DNA of 64,000 bases from Temnopleurus reevesii (lineage: Eukaryota; Echinodermata; Echinoidea; Temnopleuroida; Temnopleuridae): NCBI GenBank assembly GCA_036244855.1, contig BQKZ01000059.1:71329-135328 (forward strand), written 5' to 3'. Within the stretch, counting starts at the first letter, position 1. Every line of letters starts with the position of its first letter. This document shows positions 47,881 to 57,409 of the stretch, one piece after another. The translations under genes and the position numbers were made by a program. A model generated the notes under the pieces. The model did no database searches. It worked only from the letters and a program-made list of their open reading frames with translations, and was not told the origin of the DNA.

Positions 47881-48130
47881 CAGGGGCGGATCTAGGATTT
47901 TTTTTAAAGGGAGGGGGCGTGGCACATGTGTCAATTTGTTCCGGAAAAAAAAAGAAAATTAAATATTCTTAAATGCGATTTCCTGGCATCTAAGACCATA
48001 ATTCTAAATATATATATATGTATAAAGTGAGTGATACACCGCCTAATTCCCTCTTGTTTCCCTTTTTCTTTCATTTTTGGGCCAAAAACTCCAGTGGGCG
48101 TCCCGACGCACGCCCCCCTGGATCCGCTAC
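47881..48130. mobile_element. hAT-like MITE with CAGGGGCGGATC end
   Basis: CAGGGGCGGATCTAGGAT at the left is mirrored by CCCCCCTGGATCCGCTAC at the right, with an AT-rich interior. CAGGGGCGGATCC-type termini are known from hAT non-autonomous elements. The superfamily call is tentative because no 8-bp target duplication is clear. Confidence 0.6.
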
Positions 48131-48209
48131 TTGATACTGGAAATAGAAAATAATAATGAGATTTTACATTTTAAGATGAAGTTTACCCAATTAGCATATT
48201 TTCTAGAAT

Positions 48210-48645
48210 TCTACTAACCCAACTATTACTACTAGTACAACTATTATTAAATATTACTTCTACTACTATGACCTACCAGTATTATGACTAATAATACTAA
48301 AACTTCAACTGCTACTCGTACTACTACTTCTACATGTACTATAACTAGTACCGATCCTAGTACTACTACTTCTACTAGTATTACTTCTACTACTACTACT
48401 ACTACTACTACTACTGCTACTACTGCTGCTGCTACTACTACTACTACTGCTACTGCTGCTGCTACTATTATCAATTACTTATACCAAGACCATATCCTAT
48501 TACCATGACAATAGTATACTCCTACTACTACACCAATTACAACAACCACTACTACTTCTATATACTGCTGCCACTACCTCTACTACTAACTACTAGAACT
48601 AATAACTAATTAACTACTACTGCTCCAAATACAACTGCTAGTACA
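48210..48645. repeat. (ACT)n / (TGC)n trinucleotide repeat
   Basis: Long tract of ACT triplets with GCT, ATT and TCT variants, most regular at 48360-48470. Open frames across it (Thr-rich on +, Val/Ala-rich on -) are by-products of the repeat. Confidence 0.92.
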
Positions 48646-48649
48646 GCTT

Positions 48650-49850
48650 CTTTTATAATGATATTTAAAATGACATATTCTAGAATTATACCGTTTCTAT
48701 AACTAAAATTCTATTTCACTGAAAAATTCATATAATTTAATTTACTATTTTCTACGTTTCATGACTGTGCTGTGGTTTTTGTTTTTATCAGGTTGTAAAT
48801 ACACTTCAAAATGTTTTAATGCATATTCAAACACAAATTAACTGAATGTGCGAGATTACAAAAATGGGTACATGAAATTGCAGTCTATTTTATTAATTTG
48901 TACTCTTATCAAAGATCTACTATTGTTATTCAGTGTGAATCGATCGATCGATGTCTACAAAATGTTTTTCAAATGTATTTTTATCAATTGTAAAAATGTG
49001 TACAAATACACTAGATAGGTTTATCTAATACTGGATGTAAATATTATCGTTTGTAAATATACCAAGAACTCTATAATATATGACTATTTATGTATTTATC
49101 TACATGTTTTACTTTTTAGATCATGTAGATAGTTCGCACATAAATGGAAGAAAAATGTATGATTGTTAACTATAACGGAAAGTACTGATTTTATGATTCT
49201 TTAGGCAGAATTATTAATATGAAGCTTTCAGTGTAAGGGATGACAAAGTGATGGATTTTGGTAGTGATTCGAATCATGATTATGACATGTGTAACAAATA
49301 TGATGAAAGTATAATTCTTGTCGAACATTTAAATGTTTTAATCATAATCAATTTACTTATTGAAGTTGATAAATGTTTTCAGACGGAAAGAAATCAACGA
49401 ACAATTTGTGAACTGACAAAACTAAACAGGGACCGCGGAAAGTTGAGGGGCTTATTTAGCGTGAGTGGGTGTGAAATTTGCACTGGTATACGAGGCTACA
49501 GTCCATGCTGCCGCCGCCCGGGGACCCCCCCCCCCCCTCCATGATTCCACAGTCCCTGCATGGCCATGACTGAGTAATATGCGGTCATTCTATTTTATAT
49601 AATCAAAATGAATAATCAATCCATTCCCGATTAGGGTGCGGAAAAGCACCCGTTCCCCCTGCATGCACCTCACATCTTGGAATTTTGGAGAAAAAAATTA
49701 AATAAAAAGTTAAAGATTCTTTCTTCATTTTAAGAATCATGTATGAAGTATTGTCAATTTATTGTGTCATAAAACAAAGTAAAACAATAGAAAGTTGCAA
49801 GAATTTTGATTAATCTTCTAAAGTATAGTAAGATTTTATTTATTTCTTGT
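48650..49850. other. Gene-free stretch, nothing recognised
   Basis: AT-rich DNA with a poly-C run at about 49527-49538. Short open frames lack recognisable motifs. Confidence 0.5.
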
Positions 49851-49852
49851 TC

Positions 49853-50334
49853 TAAAGCCTGAGTTATACCAAATCCGAATTCTCCGGTACAAAATATGGC
49901 ATGCAGGCCATCCATGGATCCATGGATCGGATGAATTCGGCAGATTCCGGACGTATTCGTAATAGATCAAGAAACAGAGTGGAATCACTCCAAATTGACA
50001 TAAATCAACCTTGGTATCCTGAATAAAGCCAAATCCAAGTCCAAATAAGGCCAGAACTTCGCTGAATGCGGCCCAAGTGTAACCCAAATGTGGTCCGAAT
50101 AGAGCCGAGTGATCACGCAAATGTCGACGAATAACAAATGCACCAAATACATTATCGACTTTTTCAATCACGTGTCGAGGGTATTCAAGCCGAATCCCTT
50201 CACGAATGTTCCAGAAACTGTTTCAACCTTTACCATATTTCGGAAATATTCTCCCGAGTCCATCCAAACAGGGAGGAATAAGAGTATTTAGAGGGATTTG
50301 CACCTGATTCGGCTCATTTGAAACTAAGGCTTTA
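49853..50334. mobile_element. Putative inverted-repeat element (~480 bp)
   Basis: TAAAGCCTGAGTT..CCAAATCCGAAT on the left is mirrored by ATTCGGCTCATTTGAAACTAAGGCTTTA on the right, imperfectly over about 28 bases. The interior is rich in GAATTCGG- and CCGAAT-type words and has no coherent coding frame. Confidence 0.5.
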
Positions 50335-50592
50335 CAGACCAAACTTCCTGTACTTCCATCGTCTTAAAAATGTAAAATGGCATTACATCTGATGACAGCA
50401 TTGTTGCCAGATATTTCCTACAAAGAAATAATGTTATAGAATCTTCGCTGCGGCTGTCAGTTTCTGTACTTTGACATGTTTGTTTACAGTGTGATTTAAA
50501 AATGTATAATAAAAACACTGGATTCAAATCAATCTATTCAATCACAATTAACGTAAAAATTATTTATATCAAAGCAGTTTTGCCTTGATTAC

Positions 50593-50846
50593 TTTAAGCC
50601 TGCGTCACACATTTGCGTTCTAAGCCTGCGTCGGCCTAGTGTTTTTTTTAAATTAAAAACGTTCCCTTGACGGGCGGCATACGCAGATCAGACGGTGGAC
50701 TGACGTTCGACTTGCGCTCAACGAGCCTACGACGAGCGTCAGTCAATTGCATGACCTGCATCTTTGTGCGTCAAGGGAGCGTTTTTAATATTAAAAAACG
50801 CTGAGTCGACGCAGGCTAAAAACGCAAAGGTGTGACGCAGGCTTTA
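50593..50846. mobile_element. Family C foldback element, copy 4
   Basis: TTTAAGCCTGCGTCACAC..TTGCG and CGCAAAGGTGTGACGCAGGC form the ends. GCCTGCGTCGGCC, AAAAACG.TCCC, GCATACGCAGATCAGACGG and TGGACTGACGTTCG have complements in the right arm. About 254 bp, one of the longest copies. Confidence 0.88.
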
Positions 50847-51177
50847 CTGTGTAAACTTGCAATGACGACATATTTGGCAAATCCAAAGTAATTAGTCTGA
50901 TACATTCAATTGGGTATATCAGAATTGTATGAAATGACGATATTGTAAATACAAATATGAATATAATTATTATTGTATTGTAATGTCTATTAAAACACTT
51001 TGTGTTAGAAAACAACATACATTGAGTCATTGTGGTAAATGGTGAATTAATGTAAACCTCAATTCTGAGTAATCTTTATAACCTGTTCCTGTAAACCACA
51101 CATAGAAAGTTCATATCCATGGAAACCAAAACGTTTAGGATAGGCATAATGAGCATTTGCAATAATAAGTATGACCC

Positions 51178-51841
51178 NNNNNNNNNNNNNNNNNNNNNNN
51201 NNNNNNNNNNNNNNNNNNNNNNNNNNNNNNNNNNNNNNNNNNNNNNNNNNNNNNNNNNNNNNNNNNNNNNNNNNNNNNNNNNNNNNNNNNNNNNNNNNNN
51301 NNNNNNNNNNNNNNNNNNNNNNNNNNNNNNNNNNNNNNNNNNNNNNNNNNNNNNNNNNNNNNNNNNNNNNNNNNNNNNNNNNNNNNNNNNNNNNNNNNNN
51401 NNNNNNNNNNNNNNNNNNNNNNNNNNNNNNNNNNNNNNNNNNNNNNNNNNNNNNNNNNNNNNNNNNNNNNNNNNNNNNNNNNNNNNNNNNNNNNNNNNNN
51501 NNNNNNNNNNNNNNNNNNNNNNNNNNNNNNNNNNNNNNNNNNNNNNNNNNNNNNNNNNNNNNNNNNNNNNNNNNNNNNNNNNNNNNNNNNNNNNNNNNNN
51601 NNNNNNNNNNNNNNNNNNNNNNNNNNNNNNNNNNNNNNNNNNNNNNNNNNNNNNNNNNNNNNNNNNNNNNNNNNNNNNNNNNNNNNNNNNNNNNNNNNNN
51701 NNNNNNNNNNNNNNNNNNNNNNNNNNNNNNNNNNNNNNNNNNNNNNNNNNNNNNNNNNNNNNNNNNNNNNNNNNNNNNNNNNNNNNNNNNNNNNNNNNNN
51801 NNNNNNNNNNNNNNNNNNNNNNNNNNNNNNNNNNNNNNNNN
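51178..51841. other. Assembly gap (664 N)
   Basis: All bases are unknown. Nothing can be said about content, and apparent open frames spanning it are artefacts. Confidence 1.
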
Positions 51842-52098
51842 CCCCGACACACTCACACATTCTTTTCCCAGAATTTATGGAGGATCCATAAATGCTACAG
51901 CGGTCATAGACGGAAGGATTGTTAAAAAAGAGAATGAAGTGTCACATATTCTGAGCAACAATAGCCAGCTATCATCTGCAATCATAATGACCCCTCGATT
52001 CTTTACGCTTTCATCAGGAATTGAAAAAAAATAATTGAAAATCACTCCCTCTGGAAAAAAAAATGAGTGACTGCCCTGTACCATATAACATGTAGAGA

Positions 52099-52277
52099 CC
52101 GTGGGTTTAGGATTTGGAGGGGCGTATCCAACCTGTGCATAGCGTCATCAGTATATCATACCAACAATTTTTTTTTATTGCGGGAGGGGGTTTTCTATAT
52201 TTTGTGCTAATTCAGGCATTCAGGGTATGACAGGGCCCTTTGCCACATCCACTCCAAAATCCCAAACCCGCGACTGA
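52099..52277. mobile_element. Short inverted-repeat element (~180 bp)
   Basis: GTGGGTTTAGGATTTGGAGG at the left is mirrored by CCACTCCAAAATCCCAAACC followed by CGCG at the right. The interior has a poly-T run and no frame. It may be a relative of the GGATC-ended elements at 29.4 and 47.9 kb. Confidence 0.55.
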
Positions 52278-52404
52278 CGTACAATTTGGTAACCCATCAT
52301 TAAAGTAATGTAAATTTAGGTTTTGAACCGAATATGCTTGGTGTCATAACGAAACCGGATAAAACACTCCTCCGGTAGGAGAGCTAGTGAGTCGACCAAT
52401 ACTG

Positions 52405-52660
52405 CTTTAGACTGACTCACACCTTTGCGTTTTTAGCCTGCGTCGATCGGCCCAGCGTTTTTGGAATTAATAACGCTCCCTGGACGCACAGTATACGCAG
52501 ATCAGACGGTGTACTGGCGTTCGGCTTGCATTCAACGAGTGTACACCAAGCGTCAGTCCACCGTATGACCTACGTCTGTGTGCGTCAAGGAAGCGTTTTT
52601 AATAATAATAAAAAAACGCTGGGCAAATGCAGGCTAAATACGCAAAGGTGTGAGTCGGAT
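52405..52660. mobile_element. Family C foldback element, copy 5
   Basis: GACTGACTCACACCTTTGCG with inverse CGCAAAGGTGTGAGTCGG, and inner AGCGTTTTTGGAATTAATAACGC / AGCGTTTTTAATAATAATAAAAAAACGCTG. The central GTACTGGCGTTCGGC / GCGTCAGTCC arms are also present. It lies 1.6 kb from copy 4. Confidence 0.85.
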
Positions 52661-53045
52661 CAAGACAAATTTGAATTTTAATCCTTGTCCTGCTATAGAG
52701 CTCCTACTCTATAGCAATTCTTAGAATTGCCCTTTAATTGACTACGATCACTTCGTGAAAACACGGCCGATATATTATAAATCATATAATTTATGTTTAT
52801 AGTAAACATGTTACAAAATCCTACTTCATACATCCAATAATTAAAGCGTGCTACTGGGTCCAGAACGCTCTATTTACACATTGATAAACATTTTTTTTTA
52901 ATTACAAGGTACTTTACTCCTGTAATGTTTCCACTCGAAAATTATGTTGATAAAAGCGTGCCAGCGCCACTGATATACTTGCTGTACGACCAGGTTATAA
53001 CCATCTGAGTAATAATTTATATCTGATGTGTAATTCATGCAGTAT

Positions 53046-53051
53046 TTTATT
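53046..53051 (-). terminator. Poly(A) signal of the Ig-receptor gene
   Basis: TTTATT on the + strand is AATAAA on the - strand, about 60 bases past the stop codon of the Ig-receptor gene. Confidence 0.7.
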
Positions 53052-53111
53052 CAACAAAATATTTTCAAAATGATATTTACAACGTTTAGTGTGTTCTTAT
53101 AACATGTGCGT

Positions 53112-54926
53112 TCATAAGTTGAGTTCTGTGTAGACCACGCCTCTGTCTGCCCACTTCACTTTAGGCTTCTTTTTCTCCTTGGGTGATTTCTCTGTCAGAT
53201 CGAGCTGGACATACTGGAGCGGTTTATCCTCCGCCATCTTCTTCACTAAACTCTCGTGGTCATCGATGTCCATGTAATCATGGCTATCGTCATCATCATG
53301 GTCCTCATGCGATAACGCATCGGCAGCCGACCGCGACTTGGCGGCACCGAGATAGGAATGTTTTAGGGCGGGCTCGTCTCCGTACACATTTTCCCGCGCC
53401 TTTCTGCGTTCTGGCGGGACGGGTGTGTCGTCTGACTGGCATATGGGAGACGAGGCGCTACCGGTGGAGAACCGCGAATATAGCGACGACATCGAACCGG
53501 TTCGGGATATGTTCTCATAAAGCACGTTTGAATCGGTACTTCCTGCACTGACTTGGGAAACGCTTCGGGCTTTGTTGGACACTTTGAAAGATCTGCCGCC
53601 TTTTGACTTCTTCTTTGGAAGCCTGATGGGCTTTGAGTAGAGGGATCTGATGCTACCAGATCGCTTGTGTGATCCTTCTTCTTGAATCGCAGTGCTGCCT
53701 GAAGCCACGGCTTCAGGACTGGATGGTGGAGAATCAATGTGCAGGCTAAGATGTCCGTCTTGATAGTACTTAGCGACTGTGTCATAGGCCATATTGGGTG
53801 CGTTACCCTTCCTTGCCAGGAGTCGCTGGCGTGAAATCGGCCTCTTTTTCGGTTTCCTCGACGCACACATGACGCATATAGCGACCACGGTGATTATGAG
53901 TAGGATCATTAGACCAGCAAGGAGGGATATGATAACCCCTGATGATTTGAGTGGATGGTGATATACATTTACCACCGCGATTGTTGATTCACTTTTGCCA
54001 CTTTCGGTGGACACCTGACACTCAACAAGAACATTCTCCTTGTTTGGATCCAGCCCGTTGATAAACAAAGACGTGAAGTTCTTTTCAGTGTTGAACGATT
54101 CCCTCGTGTGATATGAATCATTGACGGGTATCTTCCACGAGTATTCTTTGATAGCTTCCGAGCTTTCCCCATAACACTCCATGGACACAGATCCAGATCG
54201 GGTCGTGCTCAGCAGCGGGTTGATACCAACCTTGATGAAGGGGTTGTTTTCCGTATCAACCGTACATGATCTAGTCCAGTCAAGTTCCGGTAAAGAGATA
54301 TCGCAACGGAACGTAATACCCGGTGCAGCACCCTCTAAGTTGACCCTACTAATGACCCTGTCATCAAGAACTACATCTGGATGCAGCAGCACGTTCCCCT
54401 GATACAGGAATCCTTTGACGTTGGTGTGGTTGCTCGTCCATGAGCAGGACACGTCCACTTCTTTGCTAACACCTTCAGCTAAACCCATCGTTGGCAGATA
54501 GGTCAGCCTGCACTCTGGTTTGCTAGTAGGTGCCGAGACAACAGTCAGGTGTGCCATGGCTAGGGACTGTGCTTGTTGTCCTACCAAGTACGCGCATTCG
54601 TAGGTGCCATCGTCAGATAGTTCGACATCATCGATGTGCAATGCGTACATCTGCGTCGTATAGTTGACATCGACGGAGAATCGAGCACGCATCATGGGGT
54701 TTCGAACCTCATCGTTTCGCGTGATGTAAGATTGTGTCTGGTAGCTGTACCACACCACTGTTCTCTCATTATTGTCTTCCAGGTCACAGATGAGAGACAC
54801 GCTGTCTCCAGTGAACACTGTCTTGTTCATAGGACCTTCCTCTAAAGCGGGGCCAAATATGCCACAAGAACCAATTCCAAACAGAGCATAGTACACAAAG
54901 AGATAGAACACTGTTCGAAGATCCAT
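53112..54926 (-). CDS. Single-pass Ig-superfamily receptor with ITIM-like tail (intronless, 604 aa)
   Basis: Predicted cell-surface receptor. Residues 1-22 form a signal peptide (MDLRTVFYLFVYYALFGIGS). Ig domain 1: Cys47, Trp59, DDGTYEC with Cys111. Ig domain 2: Cys161-Cys208, with an extra candidate pair Cys139-Cys221. Ig domain 3: Cys251, Trp264, Cys303. Sequons lie at Asn34, 88, 166, 269 and 283. The TM helix (~329-354) is followed by basic residues. In the ~250-residue tail, Tyr470 (VLYENI), Tyr572 (LQYVQL) and Tyr599 (VVYTEL) fit the ITIM consensus [SIVL]xYxx[IVL]. YEN also fits a Grb2 SH2 site, and PVPPER (502-507) fits a class II SH3 ligand. An acidic His/Asp patch lies at 540-558. ITIMs recruit SHP-type phosphatases in known receptors, so an inhibitory immune or adhesion role is inferred; the ligand is unknown. 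The start is the ATG with the best context (ACAATGG); an in-frame ATG two codons upstream is possible. Confidence 0.9.
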   Translation of the reverse strand: MDLRTVFYLFVYYALFGIGSCGIFGPALEEGPMNKTVFTGDSVSLICDLEDNNERTVVWYSYQTQSYITRNDEVRNPMMRARFSVDVNYTTQMYALHIDDVELSDDGTYECAYLVGQQAQSLAMAHLTVVSAPTSKPECRLTYLPTMGLAEGVSKEVDVSCSWTSNHTNVKGFLYQGNVLLHPDVVLDDRVISRVNLEGAAPGITFRCDISLPELDWTRSCTVDTENNPFIKVGINPLLSTTRSGSVSMECYGESSEAIKEYSWKIPVNDSYHTRESFNTEKNFTSLFINGLDPNKENVLVECQVSTESGKSESTIAVVNVYHHPLKSSGVIISLLAGLMILLIITVVAICVMCASRKPKKRPISRQRLLARKGNAPNMAYDTVAKYYQDGHLSLHIDSPPSSPEAVASGSTAIQEEGSHKRSGSIRSLYSKPIRLPKKKSKGGRSFKVSNKARSVSQVSAGSTDSNVLYENISRTGSMSSLYSRFSTGSASSPICQSDDTPVPPERRKARENVYGDEPALKHSYLGAAKSRSAADALSHEDHDDDDSHDYMDIDDHESLVKKMAEDKPLQYVQLDLTEKSPKEKKKPKVKWADRGVVYTELNL

Positions 54927-54928
54927 TG

Positions 54929-54949
54929 TCATATTGATACAGAAAACAT
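54929..54949 (-). other. Short upstream ORF in the Ig-receptor 5'UTR
   Basis: ATG at 54949 reads six codons to a TGA at 54931-54929. That TGA overlaps the upstream in-frame ATG of the receptor (ATGA), two codons before the chosen start. Such an arrangement could tune translation by reinitiation; this is inference. Confidence 0.4.
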
Positions 54950-55082
54950 TTGAATAACCCAAAATAATGCACGTCACGTGGAATGTTATTCTCGTTGATC
55001 GCTTCGTGTTCGTATTCTCTCAAAAGTGACGCTCACAAAAGCTATGCAATAATGTATGAGTGGAATAAACTCTCCAAAATGG

Positions 55083-55094
55083 TTTTATACCAAT
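55083..55094 (-). promoter_or_regulatory. TATA box and adjoining CCAAT word of the Ig-receptor gene
   Basis: On the - strand ATTGG is followed at once by TATAAAA (ATTGGTATAAAAC). The TATA box is about 155 bases upstream of the chosen ATG, so transcription would start near 55055 and give a ~130-base leader without an intron. A CACGTG E-box lies in the leader at 54975-54980. Confidence 0.5.
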
Positions 55095-55099
55095 CGTGC

Positions 55100-56070
55100 G
55101 CATTAAAACAACAATGCATATTTCACCCAACAGCTTTGTAGTGTGACGACCCTTTCTCGCTTTCTCTTCCCATTTTTATGTCACTTCTCCAGTTCAACAC
55201 ATCAAAACAATGGTTACCTGAGACCGGTGTCAGAATTGAGTCACGCCTTCCGGTATCTAGGGTGACGAGAAAAGTATCTGACAGAAATATACCTTTGCTG
55301 GAAATGGGACAAACATGCGTGGTTTCCGATATACTCTATATTACCCATAAGTGTTTTTATATTTACATGAGTCAAAACAAAGCCACATTGTGAATATTGA
55401 TTTAAAGAGAGATATACTTTCTATGTTAGATTTTTTATTTCAATCATTTATATCTATCATTGATATTTATTTGCTTTTTTTTTGCTCTTGCCTCAGTAGG
55501 CTTTTGCAATTTTACAATTTGTTTTAAAACGGGTTTTTATCCAATCTGAAAGCTACGACAGAAGGAGAATAAAAGTATTCAGAAAGGACATATTCACTTA
55601 ATTGTACAAGACTGCTCTATGATCTTGTTAAAAAATATATGTACTATGTAGCTATGACTCATTGAAGGGTCTTAAACTGCTCTGTACATTTAAGGAAATT
55701 AAATCTTGAAACCTCAGGTTTGTTATATATGATAAAAAGGATTTATGCCGTTTTCATTAAATAACAATTACGAAGCAAATTTGATAACCAACGTAATGTT
55801 TATCTTTAATGATAAATCATCTAATCAGCTACAGTCAAATTAGGGTCATATCTATGCTGATATTATACGTTTGCCAGACGGAAAGAACTTTTTGAGCTAT
55901 GAATCAATCACAATTAGCCTAATATTGCAACATATATGTCAGGTCAAATGGAGTACATTTACATTTTTATTTCCGCTTCTGGAATTTATGCAGAGGCTCT
56001 GAGTTACATCGCAATCTATCAAAAGTGCATTGGAATTCCAAATTTTCTCCATGCGCAGTGGTGTCACTTT
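55100..56070. other. Intergenic DNA between divergent genes
   Basis: No gene or repeat family is recognised. Short AT-rich open frames only. Confidence 0.5.
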
Positions 56071-56361
56071 TTAGTGGATGTGTGTGTGTGTGTGTGTTCT
56101 GAAGATGAATCACAAGATCGTGTTCATATATTGATCGTAGCGTGCAACATAAGAAAGGTTCTGGATCAACACCAGTGCTAATTTTCGACTAAATCCAATT
56201 GTGTATTATTTTCAATAAATTCTAATGTTTGTACAACATCAGAAAGGTTATTAGCAACACCAGTGCTAAACCTGAACTTTTGTTTATTTTATTTTTGTTC
56301 CACGATTTCTCTCAGGCGAGTTGAAATATAAGTACGCAGTTGGGGTTCTATTTAAGAGCCA

Positions 56362-56490
56362 GGGAGGTATTTCAACAAGACAAGAACGACTGGTATTATT
56401 TCTTTCGCTTCATATTCATCGATCATTTCACACAAGAATGGATAGCAATCGTTCTTGAAATCGTTCTTATCTTGGTGAAACACCGCGCCC
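56362..56490. mobile_element. MITE family D, copy 2 (inside duplication unit 1)
   Basis: AGGGAGGTATTTCAACAAGACAAGAACGA is mirrored by TCGTTCTTATCTTGGTGAAACACCGCGCCC. Non-coding. It shares its ends with the copy at 8924-9096. Confidence 0.7.
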
Positions 56491-56944
56491 TACTTTTTGC
56501 ATTGTATAAAATATGTAAGCCCGGATGGTTTCAAATAGTTATTGGTAAAAGTTTGAGATGAAGGATCGGTTATACGTAAATGGCCAACTTACGCCCAACA
56601 TTAAATGGATTTATGCATATACCATATATTAACAGAGTACACACTTGGCCAATGCCAAATTCTTTGTTATCACATAGTAGCTCTAGCCAAGCGTGCCACT
56701 GCCAAGCTCTTGGTCAATGCCGAATTTGTTCATATGCACATAGTAGCTCCAGCCAAGCGTGCCACTGCCAGTTTCTGTACATAAGGATATTAAGAAAATA
56801 ATTTCCGTCGGACATAATCATGTAGATTATTTACACTATGTGACTCCTGTAATTAGCCATATCATTTGAAATTAAGAGTATCACTATTATCATCATTAAA
56901 GCCCAAGTAAAGTTTTGGTAAAAGCGAATATTTTTATCGCCAAN

Positions 56945-57026
56945 GTGTGTGTGTGTGTGTGTGTGCGTGTGTGCGTGTGTGTGTGTGTGTGAGTGTGTGT
57001 GAGTGTGTGTGCGTGTGAGTGTGTGT
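56945..57026. repeat. (GT)n microsatellite
   Basis: GT dinucleotides with GC and GA interruptions, next to a single ambiguous base at 56944. It corresponds to the shorter GT tract at 56078-56098 in the other duplication unit. Confidence 0.92.
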
Positions 57027-57266
57027 TCTGAAGATGTCACCAACCCATTGATCGTATCAGAAAGGTTTTAGATCAAAACTAGTGCTAAATTTCGACTTAC
57101 TCCAATTCGGTCTTTATATTATTTTAAATATATTCCGGTGTTTGTACAACATCAGAAAGGTTTTGAGCAACACCAGTGCTAAATCTAAGCTTTTCTTTTT
57201 TTTAACGATTTCTCTCCGGGAGTTGGAATATAAGTACGCAGTTGGGGTAAAATGTATATAACAACC

Positions 57267-57409
57267 GGGGAGGTGTTTCAACAAGACAAGAAAGACTCTA
57301 AAGAACGATTTTAAGAACGAATTCTATGCGTAATATCATCGATCATTGTGCATAAGAATGGATAACAATCTCTCTTTAAATCGTTTTTATATTGGTGAAA
57401 CAACGCCCT
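57267..57409. mobile_element. MITE family D, copy 3 (inside duplication unit 2)
   Basis: GGGGAGGTGTTTCAACAAGACAAGAAAGAC is mirrored by ATCGTTTTTATATTGGTGAAACAACGCCC. It is the duplicate partner of copy 2. Confidence 0.7.

Noticed and set aside
48247..48508. Thr-rich (+) and Val-rich (-) open frames
   Set aside because: Products of the ACT trinucleotide tract.
51059..52034. Several long open frames across 51.1-51.9 kb
   Set aside because: They consist almost wholly of N from the assembly gap and carry no sequence information.
53183..53866. Overlapping frames of 122 aa (+) and 167 aa (-) inside the Ig-receptor gene
   Set aside because: They are shadows of the 604-aa frame. Their composition is Arg/Pro/Ser-rich with no domain, while the main frame has signal peptide, Ig, TM and tyrosine motifs.
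54927..54977. Upstream extension of the Ig receptor by 17 residues
   Set aside because: It begins at GTG rather than ATG and would place polar residues before the signal peptide. The ATG at 54926 fits both Kozak context and signal-peptide length.
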